A stretch of 64,000 bases of DNA, taken from the NCBI GenBank assembly GCA_021739765.1, contig JAIPBD010000002.1:186001-250000 (forward strand), given 5' to 3'. Origin of the DNA: Melioribacteraceae bacterium. GTDB taxonomy: Bacteria; Bacteroidota; Ignavibacteria; Ignavibacteriales; Melioribacteraceae. Below are positions 35,168 to 44,400 of this stretch, piece after piece. Numbering within the stretch: the stretch's first letter is position 1; every line of letters starts with the position of its first letter. A program made the translations under genes and the position numbers. The notes beneath the pieces were generated by a model. It had not been told where the DNA came from. It saw only the letters and a list, made by a program, of their open reading frames with translations, and did no database searches.

Positions 35168-37390
35168 ATGGAATTATTTCTAATTGTAGTAGTAATACTA
35201 TTCATATTAGCTATCTCCGATCTTATTGTTGGCGTAAGTAATGATGCAGTAAATTTTTTAAATTCCGCGATTGGTTCACGAGTCGCACCAAGGCATATTA
35301 TTATGTTGGTAGCGAGTCTCGGCGTATTGGCAGGTACGCTATTTTCCAGCGGAATGATGGAAGTAGCACGAAAAGGGATTTTTAATCCCGAACAATTCTA
35401 TTTTGCTGAAATTATGATAATCTTTTTGGCAGTGATGCTGACGGATGTAATACTGCTTGACTTTTTTAACACCCTTGGTCTCCCGACGTCAACGACAGTT
35501 TCGATTGTTTTTGAATTATTGGGCGCGGCTGTTGCCGTTTCATTGATTAAAATCGGGCAAGCCGGTGATGGAATAGACCGCCTTATCGAATATATAAACA
35601 CCTCCAAGGCGATTGCGATTATAAGTGGAATTCTCCTCTCAATCGTAGTGGCTTTTTCTGTCGGTGCAATTATTCAATTTTTCACAAGAATAATTTTCAC
35701 TTTTGATTATGTTGATAAACTTAAAAAATATGGCGGAATTTTTGGGGGCGTAGCTCTTACGGCAATTACTTTCTTTATCCTCATAAAGGGTGCGAAAGGC
35801 GCTACTTTTATGAGTGCTGAATTCACCGATTATATCGGGGCAAATGTTTATCCGATTCTTCTGTATTCGCTAATCGCTTGGACAATTGTCTTCCAGCTGT
35901 TGATTTTCTTAAAAATTAATATATTTAAAATTATTGTTCTAATAGGGACGTTTGCTTTAGCCTTAGCTTTTGCGGCAAATGACCTGGTTAATTTTATTGG
36001 TGTACCTCTCGCCGGTTTGAATTCTTATCAGCTTATGGTCAATTCCAGTGATCCGTTTAATACATTAATGGAAGTACTACGAGAAAAAACACATTCAAAT
36101 ACTTGGTTTCTTGCCGGTGCGGGATTGGTTATGGTCGGAACACTTTATTTTAATAAAAAGGCACGAAGCGTTATTAAAACATCACTGGATTTAGGGCGAC
36201 AGCAAGAAGGTGTTGAACGTTTTGAATCTTCTTTGCTTGCTCGAACTCTTGTTAGGATGAATGTTAATCTTGGGGAAACAATTAAAAGAGTCTTTCCTAA
36301 TTTTCTACTTGACAAACTGAATAATCGATTTAAAAATTTTGATAGAACTCCGGTTGATGAGGAAAAAAATCCTATATCATTCGATTTGATAAGAGCGTCG
36401 GTAAACTTGCTCGTAGCCAGTATTTTGATATCATTCGCTACTTCCTGGAAACTTCCCCTTTCAACAACTTATGTAACTTTTATGGTGGCGATGGGGACTT
36501 CTTTCTCCGACAAAGCTTGGGGACGCGAAAGTGCGGTTTACAGAGTAAATGGAGTACTAACCGTAATCGGCGGTTGGTTTATGACAGCCATTTCGGCGTT
36601 CACGGTATCTGCGGTATTTGCGGTTATACTTTTCTATCTGGAAGGTTTCGCTATGATCTTACTTTCCGTATTAGCTATGTATATAATCTATAGAACTCAT
36701 GTTATTCATAAAAACCGCGAGATTGAAAACGCGGAATCCGAATCGGTAACTATTGGAAACGGGACAAGTAAAAAAGACGCCATCGATTCCTTAGCCGACT
36801 CAATGAAAAAATCAATCGAACAAGTTGCACCAATAGTCTTAGATTTATTTAAAGGACTTAGTAAAGGCGACAGATCAATACTCCAGAAAGCTAAGAAATC
36901 TTCTAAAAAGCTTGATAAAAAATCGAGAAAATTAATTTCTGATCTTTTCAATACAGTCCAGCTAATTGAGGAAGATGTAAAAGAAAGCTATCGTTATGGA
37001 AAGGTTATTAACTCCTTACAAGAAATTACCGCTAATTTGAGATCTCTTGCCGAGACGTGTATAGTGCATGTGGAGAATAATCATAATAATCCGTCGTCGG
37101 AACAGACAAAAGAATTGATGGAACTGTACAAAAATTTAGAGGCGCAACTAGAATTGGCTGCGGAAATGTTCGGTAAAGGAAACTATTCCGATTTCAAAAA
37201 GCTGAGTGATAGTCGTGAAGAGTTCGCGAAAATGCTTAACAAACTTGATAAAGATCAGATATCCAGAGTTAAAAAGAAAACGGACTCAACCAGAAATAGT
37301 TTATTACAGCTTTCTATTTATAGTGATTCTGACAATATCTCGAACCACAATCTTGAACTTGTAAAAGCTTGGCAGGCGACAATCAAGTAA
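35168..37390 (+). CDS. PiT-family phosphate transporter fused to a PhoU-like domain
   Basis: A 740-aa inner-membrane transporter. Residues 1-500 hold the PiT core with about 12 helices. The family signatures are GVSNDAVNFLNSAIGSR near residue 22 and FAANDLVNFIGVPLAGL near 270 (both variants of the GxNDxxN signature). A charged cytoplasmic linker follows (IHKNREIENAESE). The C-terminal 200 residues form alpha-helical bundles resembling PhoU (DSLADSMKKSIEQVAPIVLDLF..., SYRYGKVINSLQEI). Known PiT proteins move phosphate with protons or sodium. The fused PhoU part may sense or gate transport. A strong hairpin terminator follows. Confidence 0.88.
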   Translation: MELFLIVVVILFILAISDLIVGVSNDAVNFLNSAIGSRVAPRHIIMLVASLGVLAGTLFSSGMMEVARKGIFNPEQFYFAEIMIIFLAVMLTDVILLDFFNTLGLPTSTTVSIVFELLGAAVAVSLIKIGQAGDGIDRLIEYINTSKAIAIISGILLSIVVAFSVGAIIQFFTRIIFTFDYVDKLKKYGGIFGGVALTAITFFILIKGAKGATFMSAEFTDYIGANVYPILLYSLIAWTIVFQLLIFLKINIFKIIVLIGTFALALAFAANDLVNFIGVPLAGLNSYQLMVNSSDPFNTLMEVLREKTHSNTWFLAGAGLVMVGTLYFNKKARSVIKTSLDLGRQQEGVERFESSLLARTLVRMNVNLGETIKRVFPNFLLDKLNNRFKNFDRTPVDEEKNPISFDLIRASVNLLVASILISFATSWKLPLSTTYVTFMVAMGTSFSDKAWGRESAVYRVNGVLTVIGGWFMTAISAFTVSAVFAVILFYLEGFAMILLSVLAMYIIYRTHVIHKNREIENAESESVTIGNGTSKKDAIDSLADSMKKSIEQVAPIVLDLFKGLSKGDRSILQKAKKSSKKLDKKSRKLISDLFNTVQLIEEDVKESYRYGKVINSLQEITANLRSLAETCIVHVENNHNNPSSEQTKELMELYKNLEAQLELAAEMFGKGNYSDFKKLSDSREEFAKMLNKLDKDQISRVKKKTDSTRNSLLQLSIYSDSDNISNHNLELVKAWQATIK

Positions 37391-37405
37391 TATTTATGTT
37401 ATTTA

Positions 37406-37430
37406 TAAGCCGCCAAATTTTGGCGGCTTA
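37406..37430. terminator. Intrinsic terminator between phosphate transporter and propeller-kinase
   Basis: A 12-bp inverted repeat (TAAGCCGCCAAA with TTTGGCGGCTTA) is followed by TTAATTTTTT. The gene on the other strand ends shortly after, so it may serve both. Confidence 0.85.
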
Positions 37431-37484
37431 TTAATTTTTTGGTAATCAATTTTTAGTGTGATCGGCTACTTACTCAATTCCAAA

Positions 37485-40400
37485 TTAAAAGTTACGTTCA
37501 AAATCTTCCAGAAAATCTGACACAGAGGAGTATCTTTCTTCCGGTTGTTTTGCCAAACAGCTTAAAATGAGATGATCTAATTTTTTATTCGCCGAGTTGA
37601 TAAGTTCTGAAGGCGGCTTGGGATTGTTGTTAAATATTGAATGAATTAAAGCCATTTCATTTTCACCCGCGAATGGAAGTTCGTTTGTCAGCATTTCATA
37701 AAAAACAACACCCAAAGAAAAAATATCCACCCGGTGATCAACATTAAAATTTGTTATTTGTTCGGGAGCCACATAACCCAATGTTCCCATGGCGGTTCCA
37801 AGTGTCGTCATTGTCTGAGCTAACGGTGACCGGGACAAACCGAAATCCATAATCCTTACATTTTGTTCTTCATCCAGCATAATATTCGCCGATTTTATAT
37901 CGCGGTGAATTATGCCCTGAAGATGAATTTGCTGCAACCCAAAACATGTTTGTTCTATAATTTTTTTGATATCCGTTCTTTTCAAAGGATATCTTTTCTG
38001 AATAAATTCCTTTAATGTGCCTCCGGTAAGATATTCCATTGCGATATAACCTTGATGTTCGCTTTCACCGAATTGAAATGTCTTTACGATATTGGGATGA
38101 GAAAAGGATTTCATCACTTGACCTTCTCTAACAAATCGATCCCGATTCTCTTTATTTTCCAGTAGTTCATTACTGAGCAGTTTTAATGCGACAATTTTCT
38201 TGGAATTTAAATCGAGAGCTTTAAATACCTCTCCAACTCCCCCTTTTCCGATAAGTTCGAGAAGCCGGTAATGTGAAATTTTTCTTTTCCTTAGCGCCAT
38301 TATACTTCGGCGATTTTTTACTACCCAATTTGATCCGGCGGCAAAAAATCCGAATGCAATCAGATAAAAAGAGTATGCCCACCAAGTTCGCCAAAAAGGC
38401 GGGGAAATTGAGATTCGAACTGAATTACCCTCTTCATTCCAAACTCCATCATTATTTGAAGCTTTTACACGGAACGTATATTTTCCGGGATCGAGATTGG
38501 TGTAACTTACATATCGGCGGGTTCCACAATAAATCCAATTTCTGTCAAAACCTTCCATCTTGTAAGCATACTGATTTTTCTCCGGTGATGTAAAATTAAG
38601 CGCGGCAAACTCAAAAGAGAAAAAATCTTCGTCATAATTAAGATCGAATTGATTAAGTAGGTAAACACTTTTATCTGTTACGGCTTCCTTCTCAAACTTT
38701 TTGAAACTAGTAATAAAAACAGGTGGGGCATATTCGTTATCTTTTATGCTATCTGGATGGAATATGTTAAAGCCTGTAATTCCGCCAAAAAACAATTCTC
38801 CACTTCTGCTTTTGAAATACGCTCCGGCATTAAATTCGTTGTTTTGCAATCCATCGTAAATATCATAATTGCGAAACTTTTTCGTATTCGGATCAAATTT
38901 TGAGATTCCAAGATTTGTACTAATCCATAGAAATCCATCATCATCTTGAAGAATTCCATAAACAACATTATTCGGCAATCCGTCAATTTCCGAAAAACGT
39001 TCAAAGGTCTCGGTCTCAACATGGAATTTATCAAAACCGCCTGCAGTACCGATCCATAAAATCTGTGTAGAATCATTGGAATCCTCGGTAATACTCAAGA
39101 TTAAATTATCACCAATGCTGTTTTGATCTTCATTTGAATGACGGTAATATTTTATCTCACCGGTTTTACTATCAATTCTATTTAAGCCGCCGCCGAGAGT
39201 CCCAACCCAAACCATGCCTGATGAATCCGCGAATGTCGCTCGAATTAATCTGTTACTTAAAGTTTGCTTCTTATTTGGATCCGTATCAAAGGTTTCAATA
39301 GTATTTGTTTCTCGATCAAATTTCAGCATCCCGACCCCGGTTGCAGAAATCCACAAATAGCGGGAAGGATTAATTTTATCGTCAAAAATTGTCCGAATAT
39401 TCAGACCTGAGAAAAGGTCTTTCAGTCCCCGATAAAATTCAAATTTTTCGTCCCGTTCGTCAAAAGTTACAAGTCCATTCGTTGTTCCGATCCAGAGTAT
39501 CCCGTAATAATCCTTGTAGATCGCTCTAACAGAATTATGAATTAATGAAAAAGAATTTTGGGGCTCATGCTTATAAACTTTGGATTGACCGGATTCGCGA
39601 TTAAAATGATTCAATCCGCCTTTATCTGTTCCAATCCACACCATTTCACCCATTTCGTCCGGATCTTCAAAAATCGAATAGATCATATCGTCGCTGAGAC
39701 CAGTAGGATTGCCTGGTTGGCTCGAGTATCGTTTAAACTTTTCTCTTTTCGGATTGAATATATTTATACCGTCGGCATTGTTCCCAAGCCAAATAATTCC
39801 TTTGGTATCCTCAAAGATATACTCAATAAAATTTCCACTAATACTATTAGGATTTTTCGGATCGTTCTGAAATTGATAAAATCGTTTTGTTTCGGTATCG
39901 AATATGTTTAATCCACCGTCGATAGTTCCGATCCAGATATTGTTTTTATCTATGTAATGAATTTCCAAACAACGATCTGATGAGAGCGAATAATCGTTTT
40001 TTTTTGATGAGCGAAAAACCTCAATATCATTGGATTTAGGATCGAATCTCAAAATTCCTTTTCCATAAGTGGCGATCCATATTATCCCATCTTCATCTTC
40101 TGCAAAGTCTCGAACAGAGGCATTCGTGTAAAACGGTTTCGAAAATTTTCTGTTGTTGGGGTCAAACTGCTGGAATCCTTTGTTTGTTCCAAGCCATAAA
40201 TTACCTGAGCTATCTTTGAATGTCTGATAGACAAAGTTGCTAATCAATCCCGAAGAATCTTCCTCGGATTTCTTAAAACTATAATATTGATCCGTTTTTT
40301 TATCAATAAAACCAAATCCGGCTTCTGAAGTTGAAACCCAAACTCTCTCCGATTTTTCATCAATTAGGAGATAGTTCACATATTTTCCATTTAAATCTTC

Positions 40401-40790
40401 TATTTTATCATATCTATAGAATTTTTGAGTATTCGGGTTATATTTGCTTACACCGTTAAGATGTCCCAACCACAGTTGTCCATCTTCGTCTGTATCGATA
40501 AAAGTAATAAAATCATCTTGGATAGAATTGGAATCAGCTGAATTGTGTTTAAAAGTTTTAAACTCGTAACCATCGTAACGGTTTAATCCATCTTCAGTTC
40601 CAAACCACATAAATCCGTAATTATCTTCGTCAATGCAAAAAACGGTATTCTGCGATAATCCGTCTTTAATGGATAAGTGGGAAAAGCTAATATTTGGTTG
40701 AGCAAATTTCGGGGAAACTGCGAATACCAGGAATAATAAAACAAAGATTATTCTTTTTGAAAAAAGTGAGAGTCTGTTTTTAATAATCAT
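37485..40790 (-). CDS. Extracellular beta-propeller sensor fused to a Ser/Thr protein kinase
   Basis: A 1101-aa membrane protein. Residues 1-31 are a signal peptide. Residues 35-690 are two-component-regulator propeller repeats (recurring GLS..V..I..D..G..WFGT/LWIGT motifs). A Y_Y_Y domain (YKMEGFDRNWIYCGTRR...YTNLDPGKYTFRVKASNNDGVWNEEG) lies near 735-790, and one membrane helix (WWAYSFYLIAFGFFAAGSNWVV) near 810. The C-terminal domain is a complete eukaryote-type kinase: G-loop IGKGGVGEVF near 851, VALKLL lysine, HRDIKSAN near 960, DFGLSR, and GYVAPEQ. This sensor is normally joined to a histidine kinase; here the output is a Ser/Thr kinase. Ligand and target are unknown. Confidence 0.92.
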   Translation of the reverse strand: MIIKNRLSLFSKRIIFVLLFLVFAVSPKFAQPNISFSHLSIKDGLSQNTVFCIDEDNYGFMWFGTEDGLNRYDGYEFKTFKHNSADSNSIQDDFITFIDTDEDGQLWLGHLNGVSKYNPNTQKFYRYDKIEDLNGKYVNYLLIDEKSERVWVSTSEAGFGFIDKKTDQYYSFKKSEEDSSGLISNFVYQTFKDSSGNLWLGTNKGFQQFDPNNRKFSKPFYTNASVRDFAEDEDGIIWIATYGKGILRFDPKSNDIEVFRSSKKNDYSLSSDRCLEIHYIDKNNIWIGTIDGGLNIFDTETKRFYQFQNDPKNPNSISGNFIEYIFEDTKGIIWLGNNADGINIFNPKREKFKRYSSQPGNPTGLSDDMIYSIFEDPDEMGEMVWIGTDKGGLNHFNRESGQSKVYKHEPQNSFSLIHNSVRAIYKDYYGILWIGTTNGLVTFDERDEKFEFYRGLKDLFSGLNIRTIFDDKINPSRYLWISATGVGMLKFDRETNTIETFDTDPNKKQTLSNRLIRATFADSSGMVWVGTLGGGLNRIDSKTGEIKYYRHSNEDQNSIGDNLILSITEDSNDSTQILWIGTAGGFDKFHVETETFERFSEIDGLPNNVVYGILQDDDGFLWISTNLGISKFDPNTKKFRNYDIYDGLQNNEFNAGAYFKSRSGELFFGGITGFNIFHPDSIKDNEYAPPVFITSFKKFEKEAVTDKSVYLLNQFDLNYDEDFFSFEFAALNFTSPEKNQYAYKMEGFDRNWIYCGTRRYVSYTNLDPGKYTFRVKASNNDGVWNEEGNSVRISISPPFWRTWWAYSFYLIAFGFFAAGSNWVVKNRRSIMALRKRKISHYRLLELIGKGGVGEVFKALDLNSKKIVALKLLSNELLENKENRDRFVREGQVMKSFSHPNIVKTFQFGESEHQGYIAMEYLTGGTLKEFIQKRYPLKRTDIKKIIEQTCFGLQQIHLQGIIHRDIKSANIMLDEEQNVRIMDFGLSRSPLAQTMTTLGTAMGTLGYVAPEQITNFNVDHRVDIFSLGVVFYEMLTNELPFAGENEMALIHSIFNNNPKPPSELINSANKKLDHLILSCLAKQPEERYSSVSDFLEDFERNF

Positions 40791-40880
40791 TACTAATTTA
40801 TTAATCGTGATAAATGATCTGACGGAAAATAGGATTTTAAGTTATGAATCAAAAGATATGAAATCGACCTATTTTGAAAA

Positions 40881-41318
40881 CTATTCACCTATATCTTCAT
40901 TCCACAAATCCGGAGAGGATTCGATAAATTTTTCCATCAAATTAATACATTCTTCATTGTTTTCGACAACTACATCAACGCCACGCGATTTTAAGTAATC
41001 TTCGGGACCTTTAAAAGTAATGTTTTCACCTACGATTAAACGTGGTATTCCGTACAATAATACTGAACCACTGCACATATCACATGGTGAAAGGGTCGAA
41101 TATAGTGTGGCTTTTCGATAATCGGATGCTTTTAATCGCCCGGCATTTTCGATACAATCCATCTCGGCATGTAAAATTGGGCTGCCATTTTGAATTCGTT
41201 TGTTATGCCCCCGACCAACAATTTTGCCATCAATCACGAGAACAGAGCCTATCGGAATTCCGCCTTCCGATAACCCGGATTTAGCTTCATCAATAGCGGC
41301 TTTTAAAAATTTGTCCAT
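40881..41318 (-). CDS. Cytosine deaminase of the yeast Fcy1 type
   Basis: A 145-aa zinc deaminase. Zinc ligands are His50, Cys79 and Cys82 and the catalytic Glu is Glu52 (HAEMD, then LSPCDMC). Several stretches follow yeast Fcy1 closely: IPIGSVLV, GRGHNKRIQNGSPI, ENAGRL, TLYSTLSPCDMCSG, YGIPRLIVGEN, and the C-terminal end WNEDIGE (WFEDIGE in Fcy1). This makes cytosine to uracil the best prediction, rather than guanine deaminase or tRNA adenosine deaminase (TadA). It lies between the propeller-kinase and the large T9SS protein, with a terminator between it and the latter. Confidence 0.88.
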   Translation of the reverse strand: MDKFLKAAIDEAKSGLSEGGIPIGSVLVIDGKIVGRGHNKRIQNGSPILHAEMDCIENAGRLKASDYRKATLYSTLSPCDMCSGSVLLYGIPRLIVGENITFKGPEDYLKSRGVDVVVENNEECINLMEKFIESSPDLWNEDIGE

Positions 41319-41344
41319 TGCGGTTTATCCGAATTAATACAAAA

Positions 41345-41392
41345 AAATCCCCGGGGTAAAATCTTAAACAAGATTTAATTCCGGGGTTTAAT
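41345..41392 (-). terminator. Terminator after the large T9SS substrate gene
   Basis: On the minus strand, CCGGGG (complement at 41349-41354 and 41381-41386) and an inner AAGATTT/AAATCTT stem form a stacked hairpin. A run of T corresponds to the seven A residues at 41341-41347. Confidence 0.78.
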
Positions 41393-41408
41393 TTTAATAT
41401 GATTAGTA

Positions 41409-44400
41409 TTATTTGATCAAAATCATCTTTTTAGTAATTACAACATTTCCACTTCTAAGTTTATACAAGTAAATCCCGGAGGGAATTTCCGACGCATCAA
41501 AATTAATGGTGTACGAACCCGCATTTTGATTTCTATTAACAAGCGATTTTATTTCACTCCCGAGAATATTGTAAATGGTTAAGTTCACAAACGAAGCGTA
41601 TGGTAATTCATAACTTATATTCGTTGTCGGATTAAAAGGATTCGGATAATTTTGATGGAGTAAAAATTCCTTCGGACTTAACGATTTATCTGCGACAGAC
41701 GTGATCGCTCCATCAGCAATTTTAAGGATTTGACCGTCAACTTCATCACCATTATTTAATTTATATGTTGAAGTGATGATCGATTCATCAAGATTTTTTT
41801 CATTTTTCCGTTTTAATAAAACCGAGCCAAGATCAACATCTCCGACTAAGTTTTGTGACGAAGCTGCAATAAAGACTACTTTTCCCTTCTCAGGCTCAAA
41901 CGCTTTAACTCCCGCGTTTCCAGTTTGAAGTCCGGATTTAAATCCTTGGAATTCAAAATGATTCGAGTCAAAATTAAACTCAACTTCAGCAGATAAAGTA
42001 TTCTCTGATTTTTGCAGCGTAAGGGGAATTTCGTAAATATTATTATCCGCCACAGGTTCTGAATACTGAACCGAAGTATAAGGCGCGATTGGAGGAAAAT
42101 AGAAATCCCAATCATGCAGATAAATGTAAAATATAAGAGTCAAGTAATCATTTAGATCAACCACGGAATCGTAGTTTACATCGGCATTAATAAACGCTTG
42201 TCCGGTTAAAGGAGTCAAACCGATAAAATGATACAAAACGTCAAGCGCGTCATTAAAATCGACGATAAAGTTTAGAGTCGCGTCTCCCCGCTCTTCGGAT
42301 GATGCGGGAGCATCTGTATAAGTAATCAATCCACTTTCAACAGTAAATGGTTTTTCGTATACATCAACCGGCCATTCGTTTGAATTACCGGAAATACTTG
42401 CCGTACCGGCGCTTAAATCCTTCACTTGGAAAATGAGATTAAATAATACACCATCGGTTTCAATCGGGGTCGGACCACTTATTATTATATCCACAGTTCC
42501 GGGAATCGCGGAATAAAATGTGCCGTTCCAGCCGAATGAATTTAACAATGTCCCGACACCGTTTTCTCCATATTTGAATGACAATATTGCAGGATCAAAA
42601 TGCAGCCTTCCTTGCGCGAAAAAACCGATTTCAGTTTCATTTGCGAAATCAACTTCAACAGGAATTGTAAAAGTCGCTCCGCCGTAAGTATTTACAGACC
42701 CGATTCGTATTGTAGGTTCGTTTGAAATTGTTTCAATCGAAAAAACAACATCTGATATATCGGTGATTCCCGAATTATCCGAATCTGTTATGCGGATTAA
42801 GCATTGATTCGAAGAAATGTTTGGGACGTTAAATAACAATGAACCCAAACTCGCGTCAACCGAGCTTTGAACAATATTCCAGGTACTGCCGTTGTCTGCG
42901 GAAAATTCAATATCAACTGAAGTTACTTCTGAACTCGTCCACAAAATGTTTTCTGTAGTTCCGCCTGACCAAGTTTCATTGCCATTTGGAGATGTTAGTT
43001 CAACTATACTACAAGAAGGAACTGAGTGATCGATATTTCTAAAATATTCTGCCTGTAGTGTAAATGCAGGATTTGGAGTATGATTTGCTCCATAAAATCC
43101 GATTTCACTAACCGATACATTTAAAGTTTTTGTTAGGGCATTCGACCAATTGCTTCCATCATAAGAGTAGTCAAATTCAAAAATGTTTCCGGTTCTGACC
43201 AATCTTAAGTACGAGGGAATTTGTCCGCCAATTGCTTGGTTTAACGCACTACCGAACGAAACTCCGTATCCGTTTGCGTAAAAAGTCGGCTCCGTTCCAA
43301 AATATGTCTCAAATCTAATTCGATATCCGGCACCTTGAACTACGATTCCTTGCATCTGATATTCTTCCGATGGTACAGAATTAAATTTCACTTCGACTCC
43401 AAAATCAGCATCAGGAATGGATTGTAATAATCTTGGCGCTAAATTTTGTGCTAAGTCGTGCGATCCTTCATTCCCGGGAATAGAAATTTCGAGAACTCCG
43501 TTAATAATACCGAAAGATGATTCGCCGGTCTGAATACCCGCACCTGCATCATAAGGATCAAAGAGCGTCCAATATGACTCAATATCAGTCGCGCAAAATT
43601 GATCAGAATATGGTAAGGAAGTTGTAGAATTTGAAACGATAATCGTGAAATTTTGTGTCGCGGTACCTCCATTTCCATCGGAAACTTCAAGCTCAACGTT
43701 ATAAGAACCAACATCACTGATGGAAGGAGTTCCGCTTAATTGAGCTGTCCCGTTCCCATTATCGGAAAATGTTAACCAACCGGGAATTGTATTAGCCGTA
43801 ATTGTTAAATCATCGCCTGCATTTGGATCACTCGCGCTGATGTTATATACGTATAAATTATCCGCTGGTGCATTAAGAATTGGAGATGAAGTAAATGTCG
43901 GTGATTGATTTCCCGTGATCGGATTTATCGAAATATTTCCCCACGTAACATCAGCCATGTGTGTGATTAGCAGTACTGAACCATCTCTATCAGTAATATC
44001 TGAGGTTATCATATAATTTGTAGGTTCAGCTTCCCCATCTTCCCAAATTTTAACCGAGAATCGGCTCAGACCTCCGCCTATGTCCTCAGATTTAGCCTTT
44101 AAGATATATTTAGTTTCCAAATTCATACTCACACTTTGCTGGGCTTGAATGCCGTTATCGTAAGTAAGAATTCTAAGCGAACCGAAATTCCGAACCCAAC
44201 CGATACCTTCAAGAGGCCAGTTAAGTCTCGGTGAGGCATTGCCTTCATGACCTTGCCAACCGATTGCAAAACCGACACCTGAACCACTTCCGACCGAATG
44301 AACGATAAATTCAGAAGTCACTTCATAATTTGATGTCCAGCTTTCGTCGCCAAGAACAATCAATCTATCATATCCGCTTGCGGAAGTTCTGATACCATTC

